Positions 58,391-64,000 of a stretch of 64,000 nucleotides of DNA are shown one piece after another. The stretch's first letter is position 1. The number at the start of each line of letters is the position of its first letter. A program made the position numbers and the translations under genes. Source of the DNA: Pseudoalteromonas nigrifaciens (GTDB taxonomy: Bacteria > Pseudomonadota > Gammaproteobacteria > Enterobacterales > Alteromonadaceae); the NCBI RefSeq assembly GCF_002221505.1, contig NZ_CP011036.1:2914001-2978000 (forward strand), written 5' to 3'. The notes under the pieces were generated by a model that had not been told where the DNA came from, searched no databases, and was given only the letters and a program-made list of their open reading frames with translations.

Positions 58391-59884
58391 ATGAGGCAAT
58401 CATTACAGCTGCGCATGGGCCAGCAACTTACAATGACTCCGCAACTGCAACAGGCTATTCGCTTATTGCAGCTTAGTACCTTGGATCTCCAGCAAGAAAT
58501 ACAAGAAGCACTTGATAGCAACCCATTACTTGAAGTTGATGAACAAGATTACACGGAAGAATCAGCAGGTAAAAACGAGCAAAAAGCAGATGACATTACT
58601 GTTAGCGCCTCTGCTGACGACACCCCAAGCGAGTATGAGCAAGATAGCGGTGAAGCACTAAATAAAGACACCATAAGCGACGACATGGCCATGGATGTAT
58701 CATGGGATGAATATATGAGCGCAGCGCCTGCCTCTTCATCAGGGCCAATGCCTGAAGATGAATCTATTTATCAAGGTGCATCAACCGAAACCCTGCATGA
58801 ATACTTAATGTGGCAATTACAGCTCACCCCTTTTAGCCCTACCGACGAAGCTATTGCCATAGCTATCGTTGAAGCCGTAGATGACTCTGGTATTTTAACC
58901 CTCAGTTGCGAAGACCTTTTAGCAAGCTTTAACCAAGAAACTGACGACGAACACGAAGTAGAACTAGATGAAATAGAAGCAGTGCTAAAGCGCATTCAAT
59001 TATTTGATCCTGTTGGTATTGCAGCTCGCAGCTTGCAAGAATGCTTATGCATTCAATTAAATCAATTTGATAAAGACACCCCTTATATTAACGAAACAAA
59101 AATGGTGTTAACTGATCATATCGATTTACTCGCTGCTCGCGACTATCGTACGTTAATGAAAAAAACTAAGCTCAAAGAAGAAGAGCTTAAAGAAATAATG
59201 ACACTTATTCATACGCTTAATCCTAAGCCTGCGGATACTATTGTCAGAGAAGAGTCTGAATACGTTATACCTGACGTGTCTGTTAAAAAAATAAAAGGCC
59301 GTTGGGTGGTAGAGCTAAACCCAGATAGCATGCCAAAAATACGTGTTAACAGCCAATATGCGGCTATGTCTCGTACAGTAAAATCCAGCGGTGACAGCCA
59401 ATTTATTCGCTCGCACTTACAAGAAGCTAAATGGTTTATTAAAAGCCTAGAAAGTAGAAACGAAACACTCCTGAAAGTAACTAATTGTATTGTTAAGCAG
59501 CAACAAGCGTTTTTTGAACATGGCCCAGAAGCCATGAAACCTATGGTATTAAACGATGTTGCCGAAATAGTTGAAATGCACGAGTCGACTATTTCACGGG
59601 TCACTACGCAAAAATATATGCACACTCCACGTGGCATTTTTGAGCTTAAGTACTTTTTTTCAAGCCATGTAAGCACCGAAAATGGTGGCGAATGTTCATC
59701 AACTGCCATACGTGCCCTGATTAAAAAGTTGATAGCTGCAGAAAACTTAGCCAAACCATTGAGTGATAGCAAGATTGCAGATATATTGGCTGAGCAAGGA
59801 ATTAAAGTAGCTAGACGGACAATTGCAAAATATCGCGAATCTCTGGCTATTCCCCCGTCAAATCAACGTAAAAGCTTGATTTAA
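58391..59884 (+). CDS. rpoN: RNA polymerase sigma-54 factor RpoN
   Basis: Sigma factor for -24/-12 promoters, needing enhancer-binding activators; it controls nitrogen use, motility and other traits. Region I is glutamine- and leucine-rich ([24 protein letters not shown]), region II is acidic, the core-binding and HTH parts follow, and the C-terminal RpoN box reads [10 protein letters not shown]. 497 aa. It heads the rpoN-hpf-ptsN-rapZ-npr set found in most gammaproteobacteria. Confidence 0.98.
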   Translation: MRQSLQLRMGQQLTMTPQLQQAIRLLQLSTLDLQQEIQEALDSNPLLEVDEQDYTEESAGKNEQKADDITVSASADDTPSEYEQDSGEALNKDTISDDMAMDVSWDEYMSAAPASSSGPMPEDESIYQGASTETLHEYLMWQLQLTPFSPTDEAIAIAIVEAVDDSGILTLSCEDLLASFNQETDDEHEVELDEIEAVLKRIQLFDPVGIAARSLQECLCIQLNQFDKDTPYINETKMVLTDHIDLLAARDYRTLMKKTKLKEEELKEIMTLIHTLNPKPADTIVREESEYVIPDVSVKKIKGRWVVELNPDSMPKIRVNSQYAAMSRTVKSSGDSQFIRSHLQEAKWFIKSLESRNETLLKVTNCIVKQQQAFFEHGPEAMKPMVLNDVAEIVEMHESTISRVTTQKYMHTPRGIFELKYFFSSHVSTENGGECSSTAIRALIKKLIAAENLAKPLSDSKIADILAEQGIKVARRTIAKYRESLAIPPSNQRKSLI

Positions 59885-59910
59885 GACGTACAACAAAGAG
59901 GAAAATGCTG

Positions 59911-60198
59911 ATGCAACTAAACTTAACTGGTCGTCATGTAGACATTACAGACTCATTAAGAGACTATGTAAATAATAAATTTGCAAAGCTGCAAAGACAC
60001 TCAGATCACATAACTAATGTGCATGTTATTCTCGATGTAGAAAAATTAAGTCAAAAAGCTGAAGCAACAATTTTTGTAAGTGGCGCTGAGCTATTTGCAT
60101 CGACCGAACACCAAGATATGTACGCTGCCATTGACTCGTTGATTGACAAACTCGATCGTCAAGTAATTAAACACAAAGAGAAGTTTGCTCGACACTAA
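59911..60198 (+). CDS. hpf: ribosome hibernation promoting factor HPF
   Basis: Binds the 30S subunit in stationary phase and promotes ribosome dimers; short form (95 aa). The sequence MQLNLTGRHVDITDSLRDYV and EHQDMYAAIDSLIDKLDRQVIKHK match the YhbH family. The start is the ATG at 59911, nine bases after GAGG; another ATG at 59905 is only three bases from that site. Confidence 0.96.
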   Translation: MQLNLTGRHVDITDSLRDYVNNKFAKLQRHSDHITNVHVILDVEKLSQKAEATIFVSGAELFASTEHQDMYAAIDSLIDKLDRQVIKHKEKFARH

Positions 60199-60202
60199 CA
60201 CT

Positions 60203-60655
60203 ATGAAATTAAGCTCACTTATATGCCAGGACTGCAGCAAAGCTGTGGTCCTTTTTAATAGTAAAAAAAGAATTTTAGAATTCATCAGTGAACTCGCGCA
60301 TAAAAAAATGCCGTATTTACCTCAGCAAGATATTCTCACTGCTTTATTGGCAAGAGAAAAGCTAGGTAGTACCGGTATTGGCCGAGGAATAGCAATTCCA
60401 CATGGCCGTATGAGCGGGGCACAAGAGCCTCTTGCCTTAATTTTAATAAGCGAAACCGCTATTAATTTTGATGCAATTGATAATCGTCCAGTTGATATTT
60501 TTGTTGCGCTTATAGTGCCCGATGGCGATAACCAGCAGCACTTGAAAACACTAGCCACAATAGCTGATAAACTAAACGATAAAGAGTTTTGTAAGCAATT
60601 GCGTGCGGCAAAGTCTGATGAAGCGTTATACCAAGTTATTTTGGATCAATCCTAG
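60203..60655 (+). CDS. ptsN: nitrogen-PTS enzyme IIA (PtsN)
   Basis: Regulatory phosphoprotein of the nitrogen phosphotransfer system; affects potassium uptake and sigma-dependent traits in other bacteria. The phospho-accepting His67 lies in GIAIPHGRM. 150 aa from the ATG at 60203, four bases after the hpf stop. A TTG at 60185 overlapping hpf is rejected. Genes for its partners RapZ and NPr follow. Confidence 0.96.
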   Translation: MKLSSLICQDCSKAVVLFNSKKRILEFISELAHKKMPYLPQQDILTALLAREKLGSTGIGRGIAIPHGRMSGAQEPLALILISETAINFDAIDNRPVDIFVALIVPDGDNQQHLKTLATIADKLNDKEFCKQLRAAKSDEALYQVILDQS

Positions 60656-60676
60656 TTACTAATAAAGGGGTGGTAA

Positions 60677-61522
60677 ATGGAATTAATTATTATAAGTGGC
60701 CGATCAGGTTCTGGTAAGTCAGTTGCTTTACGTGTTGTAGAAGATTTAGGTTACTATTGTGTAGATAATATTCCGGTAAATTTGCTGCCTTCATTAGTGC
60801 GCAGTGTCTCTGATAACTACGATAAAATAGCCGTTAGTATAGACGTGCGTAACCTGCCTAAAGATCAGCAGCAGTTTAACGATATTCTTGAGTACTTGCC
60901 CGACTTTGCTAAACCAACGTTATTTTATTTAGATAGCGACGATCAAACGTTAATCCGCCGTTATTCAGAAACACGTCGCTTGCACCCGCTTTCGATTGAT
61001 TCGCTACCGCTAGATTTAGCAATAAAAAAGGAAAAAGAATTACTCGATGTACTCGTAACGCGGGCTGATCATGTCATTGATACAACCGATTTAAGTGTGC
61101 ATCAACTTGCTGAATCTATGCGTGAAACCATACTCGGTAAAAAAGACAAACAGCTTATCATTACCTTTGAGTCGTTTGGCTTTAAGCATGGTATTCCCAA
61201 AGGTGCTGATTATGTTTTTGATGCGCGTTTTTTACCAAACCCACACTGGGAACCGGAGCTCAAGCCTTTAACTGGATTAGATCAACCAGTAAAAGATTAT
61301 TTAGCTAGTCATAGTATTGTGCAAAAATTCACTTGGCAAATTCAAACCTTTGTACAAACGTGGTTACCACACCTAGAGCGTAATAATCGCAGTTATTTAA
61401 CCATTGCTATTGGTTGTACTGGTGGTCAGCACCGCTCAGTTTATTTAGCGCAAACAATTGGTGAAAGCTTTGCTATGTCTCACCCTAATGTAAAAATTCG
61501 CCATCGCGAGCAAGAAAAATAA
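60677..61522 (+). CDS. rapZ: RNase adaptor RapZ
   Basis: P-loop protein that in E. coli binds GlcN6P and guides RNase E to GlmZ, controlling GlmS. Walker A is GRSGSGKS (residues 8-15), followed by Walker B-like FYLDSDDQTLIRRYSETRRLHPL. The C-terminal RNA-binding region holds TIAIGCTGGQHRSVYLAQ. 281 aa, very close to E. coli (284). GGGGTGG precedes the ATG. Confidence 0.97.
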   Translation: MELIIISGRSGSGKSVALRVVEDLGYYCVDNIPVNLLPSLVRSVSDNYDKIAVSIDVRNLPKDQQQFNDILEYLPDFAKPTLFYLDSDDQTLIRRYSETRRLHPLSIDSLPLDLAIKKEKELLDVLVTRADHVIDTTDLSVHQLAESMRETILGKKDKQLIITFESFGFKHGIPKGADYVFDARFLPNPHWEPELKPLTGLDQPVKDYLASHSIVQKFTWQIQTFVQTWLPHLERNNRSYLTIAIGCTGGQHRSVYLAQTIGESFAMSHPNVKIRHREQEK

Positions 61523-61565
61523 TTCAATTTAAATAATCATCTGTTCAGCTTAAGTAGAGTATCTT

Positions 61566-61838
61566 ATGCGCTTAGAAAATACATTTTTAATAAAAAACAA
61601 GCTAGGCCTGCATGCTAGAGCTGCTACCGTATTAGCACAATTAGCGGTACAATTTGACGCATCTATTACCTTATTTCAAGATGAAAAAGAAGCCGCTGGC
61701 GATAGCGTACTGGCTTTAATGTTACTAGAAAGCAGCCAAGGTAAAGAAGTAAAAGTAGTGTGCGAAGGACCCGATGCAGAGCATGCTTTACATGCCGTTG
61801 GCCAATTAATAGCGCAGCGCTTTAACGAACAAGAATAG
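61566..61838 (+). CDS. npr: nitrogen-PTS phosphocarrier NPr (PtsO)
   Basis: HPr-like carrier that passes phosphate from EI-Ntr to PtsN. The active-site histidine is His16 in KLGLHARAA. The regulatory-serine region reads EAAGDSVLALMLLESSQGKEV. 90 aa. Last of the nitrogen-PTS set, 43 bp after rapZ. Confidence 0.96.
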   Translation: MRLENTFLIKNKLGLHARAATVLAQLAVQFDASITLFQDEKEAAGDSVLALMLLESSQGKEVKVVCEGPDAEHALHAVGQLIAQRFNEQE

Positions 61839-61931
61839 TAGGCACTTTATTTAAACCAAGTAAACGAGCTAAAATATAGGGTTAGTGAAACCTTAAGCTA
61901 GTTTGGCTAAAAAAAGTAAGATAAACTGAAC

Positions 61932-61950
61932 GAAGTTAATGACTAACTTC
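61932..61950 (+). terminator. hairpin between npr and mgtE
   Basis: A 7-bp stem GAAGTTA/TAACTTC with a 5-nt loop, followed by TTCCCT. It lies 35 bp before the mgtE start. The weak T-run makes terminator or leader function equally possible. Confidence 0.35.
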
Positions 61951-61985
61951 TTCCCTAACGTTATAAAAATAAATTAAGGACGCCA

Positions 61986-63344
61986 ATGCCCGAAACTTTC
62001 GAACAAGACTACCCACTACAACAATTACAACAAGTGACCAAGTCACTCAATAGTGGTCAGTTTGTTCAAGTTAGGCGCATGCTGGCAAAAACAGCTCCTT
62101 GTGATACCGCACTTTTACTAGAATCATCACCGCATAAAGTTCGTCGCCTGCTCTGGCAATTAGTTGATCCAGATGTACAAGGTGATGTTCTTGAAGAACT
62201 CTCTGAAGATGTACGTTTAGGCATTATTGCCCAAATGGAACCTAAGCACATTGCTGCTGCCACTGAAGACATGGGCCACGATGACTTAGGTGAAGTACTG
62301 CGAAGCCTGCCTGACACGGTTTATAAAGACGTGGTTAGCGCCATGGACATTCAAGATAGAGAACGTGCTACGCAAGCACTCTCCTATCAGGAACGCTCTG
62401 CTGGCGCGCTGATGAACACAGATACAGTAACCATTCGCCCTGATGTAACCCTAGATGTGGTACTGCGTTACATTCGTCTGCGCGGCGAACTCCCTGAGGG
62501 TACCGACGACCTTTACGTTGTCGATAAGCATAACTGTTTTTTAGGCGCTTTATCGTTAAGTACCTTACTAACCAATTCGCCCGAAAAAATTGTTCACGAC
62601 CTAATGGATGAAGACTGTGAGTCTATTCCTATTTCGATGGATGAAAGCGAAGTGGCGCAGTTATTTGAACGTCATAACTGGATATCAGCCCCAGTAGTTG
62701 ACGACAACGCCCAGCTACTTGGCCGTGTTACTATCGATGACATTGTTGATGTAATTCGTGAAGACGCAGAGCATCACTTATTAGGTTTAGCGGGTCTTGA
62801 TGATGAAGAAGATACCTTTGCACCGGTTTTAAAAAGCTCAAAAAAACGCTCTGTTTGGCTAGGTGTTAACTTATTAACGGCTCTGGCAGCTGCTTTTGTT
62901 GCCAGCTTTTTTGAAGGCACTTTAGCAATACTGCCTATTTTAGCCGTGCTTAACGGCATTGTCCCCTCAATGGGTGGGGTGGCCGGTAGCCAGTCATTAA
63001 CCTTGGTTATTCGTGGTATAGCAGTGGGCCATATTAACCAAACTAACCAACGTTTTGTAATGATAAAAGAGCTCGCCATTGGTGCATTAAACGGTATTTT
63101 ATGGGCTGTTTTAATTGCCAGTGTTATAGCCCTATGGCAATGGGACTTAATGCTTGGCGCGGTACTGGCGTTTGCAATGTTTATGAACTTAGTTGTTGCG
63201 GGTGTGGCGGGTGCGTGTATTCCTATAATACTTAAACGTATGAAAATAGACCCTGCACTTGCTGGCAGTGTAATACTCACTACAGTAACCGATATAGTAG
63301 GTATATTTGCCTTTTTAGGCACCGCAACTTGGTTGCTGGTTTAA
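61986..63344 (+). CDS. mgtE: magnesium transporter MgtE
   Basis: Magnesium channel of the MgtE family. An N-terminal superhelical domain (about 10-130; LLWQLVDPDVQGDVLEELSEDVRLGIIAQM), a CBS pair (about 140-260) that senses cytoplasmic magnesium, and five membrane helices (about 290-450) are in the usual order. The pore block GGVAGSQSLTLVIRGIAVG and the late AGSVILTTVTDIVGIFAFL with the acidic residue are conserved. 452 aa. AAGGA precedes the ATG. Confidence 0.96.
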   Translation: MPETFEQDYPLQQLQQVTKSLNSGQFVQVRRMLAKTAPCDTALLLESSPHKVRRLLWQLVDPDVQGDVLEELSEDVRLGIIAQMEPKHIAAATEDMGHDDLGEVLRSLPDTVYKDVVSAMDIQDRERATQALSYQERSAGALMNTDTVTIRPDVTLDVVLRYIRLRGELPEGTDDLYVVDKHNCFLGALSLSTLLTNSPEKIVHDLMDEDCESIPISMDESEVAQLFERHNWISAPVVDDNAQLLGRVTIDDIVDVIREDAEHHLLGLAGLDDEEDTFAPVLKSSKKRSVWLGVNLLTALAAAFVASFFEGTLAILPILAVLNGIVPSMGGVAGSQSLTLVIRGIAVGHINQTNQRFVMIKELAIGALNGILWAVLIASVIALWQWDLMLGAVLAFAMFMNLVVAGVAGACIPIILKRMKIDPALAGSVILTTVTDIVGIFAFLGTATWLLV

Positions 63345-63350
63345 TAAGTA

Positions 63351-63386
63351 AACCAGCGCATATTACTGTGTAAATACGCGCTGGTT
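63351..63386. terminator. hairpin after mgtE
   Basis: A 9-bp perfect stem AACCAGCGC/GCGCTGGTT with an 18-nt loop, 6 bp past the mgtE stop and followed by AAAA. It lies between convergent genes; a partial extra copy of the arm (TAACCAGCG) is at about 63412-63420. Terminator function is plausible but the T-run is lacking. Confidence 0.4.
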
Positions 63387-63431
63387 AAAAGTAACTTTTA
63401 CGCAATATAATTTAACCAGCGTTCAAGCTAT

Positions 63432-64000
63432 TTAACCTTCTTTATTGGCTGTAGAGCCATCGGCTCCTTCTTGATCAGCCGATGGTGTATTTACTTTATT
63501 ACTTATTATTGCATCGAGGTTTTCGCCGCCTTTAACCCCAAAATCTAAACTGCGTATTGGGAATGGGATAAGAATATCAGCCTCATTTAGTGCTTGCTGT
63601 ACTGCCACAACACCTTTGTGGCGTACTGTCATAAAGTCTGGCTCACCAGGGTATTTAATCCAAAACCACAATAATAAATTAATACTACTGTCGCCAAAAC
63701 TCTCTGCGTATACGGCCGTTTCATCTTGGCGTATTACAAACTCAAATTGATTAATTTTATCCACAATAACGTTTGCGGCTTTTTCTATGTCTTCTGTTAA
63801 TGAAATTCTTACCGGCACTTCTATGCGTCTAACGCCTAGCGTGCTGTAGTTTCGCAATACATTTCTAAATAGTATTTTATTAGGCACTAGTATTTGCTGC
63901 CCATAAAAGCTCTCTATTAGTGTATTACGCAGGTTTATTGAATGCACAGAGCCAAACACATCATCAGTTTTTATTACATCACCTGGTTTAAATGGCTTAC
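63432..64000 (-). CDS. MscS-family mechanosensitive channel (partial, 3' part)
   Basis: The frame runs off the right edge: codons up to 64000 read KPFKPGDVIKTDDVFGSVHSINLRNTLIE, the MscS beta-domain signature (compare RPFKIDDVIEVEG in the other MscS gene here). Only the beta domain and the C-terminal alpha-beta domain lie inside; the membrane part is beyond the window. The C-terminus is hydrophilic (SADQEGADGSTANKEG). It converges with mgtE. Confidence 0.88.
   Translation of the reverse strand, partial: KPFKPGDVIKTDDVFGSVHSINLRNTLIESFYGQQILVPNKILFRNVLRNYSTLGVRRIEVPVRISLTEDIEKAANVIVDKINQFEFVIRQDETAVYAESFGDSSINLLLWFWIKYPGEPDFMTVRHKGVVAVQQALNEADILIPFPIRSLDFGVKGGENLDAIISNKVNTPSADQEGADGSTANKEG

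Noticed and set aside
59209..59772. 187-codon minus-strand frame within rpoN
   Set aside because: Antisense to the conserved sigma-54 core, without start signals.
62774..63322. 182-codon minus-strand frame within mgtE
   Set aside because: Mirrors the hydrophobic codons of MgtE's membrane helices; it is not a gene.
63351..63420. Attachment-site-like repeats after mgtE
   Set aside because: The CTGGTT/AACCAG copies are explained by a simple hairpin; no integrase or tRNA end is near.

Overview
The window looks like chromosomal DNA from a marine gammaproteobacterium of the Alteromonadales, most probably Pseudoalteromonas. This is inferred from the AT-rich composition, protein sequences close to those of E. 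coli, Shewanella and Vibrio, and gene order (mgtE after npr; petABC between sspA and rpsI). It is almost entirely core chromosome. No rRNA, tRNA, CRISPR array, prophage or obvious defence system was seen.

Layout. (1) 1-6700: a secreted M1 aminopeptidase, two unrecognised genes, a PrkB-type phosphoribulokinase, and the house-cleaning pair yjjX-yjjG. (2) 6778-24620, minus strand: a complete division and cell-wall (dcw) cluster, transcribed mraZ-rsmH-ftsL-ftsI-murE-murF-mraY-murD-ftsW-murG-murC-ddl-ftsQ-ftsA-ftsZ, followed by lpxC. Most junctions are ATGA or TAATG overlaps. The mraZ leader carries four TGG repeats at exact 10-bp spacing, a good match to a MraZ operator. (3) 25017-26248: a small cluster of YqjD/YqjE-like membrane stress proteins. 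(4) 26352-33865: a pirin, a large GGDEF-EAL cyclic-di-GMP gene broken by an IS30-family element, a YihY protein and a MscS channel. (5) 33974-38751: the RNase P RNA gene and rsmI on the minus strand, divergent from lpoA-yraN-diaA-dolP. (6) 39024-45521, minus strand: sspA-sspB, the cytochrome bc1 operon petABC, rplM-rpsI and zapE. (7) 45647-49010: zapG, a MITE-like element, degQ and degS. (8) 49078-53742, minus strand: mlaFEDCB-ibaG-murA. (9) 54009-63344, plus strand: yrbG-kdsD-kdsC-lptC-lptA-lptB-rpoN-hpf-ptsN-rapZ-npr-mgtE. (10) A MscS-family gene that runs off the right edge.

The genes mostly serve one theme, building and guarding the cell envelope. The dcw cluster and murA make and place peptidoglycan. 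lpxC, kdsD, kdsC and lptABC make and export LPS, and mlaB-F maintain outer-membrane lipid asymmetry. lpoA and dolP act at the outer membrane, and degQ and degS handle envelope protein quality control. rapZ, ptsN and npr tie nitrogen-PTS signalling to amino-sugar supply.

The clearest non-routine events are the IS30 insertion, whose target site and 2-bp duplication can be reconstructed exactly so that removal restores a 1027-codon frame; the MITE-like element downstream of zapG; the mraZ operator array; and the small membrane-protein cluster at 25.0-26.2 kb. I found no convincing new multi-gene system. Start codons were chosen by eye from Shine-Dalgarno spacing, overlaps and remembered family N-termini. 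Promoters and terminators come from visual inspection only.
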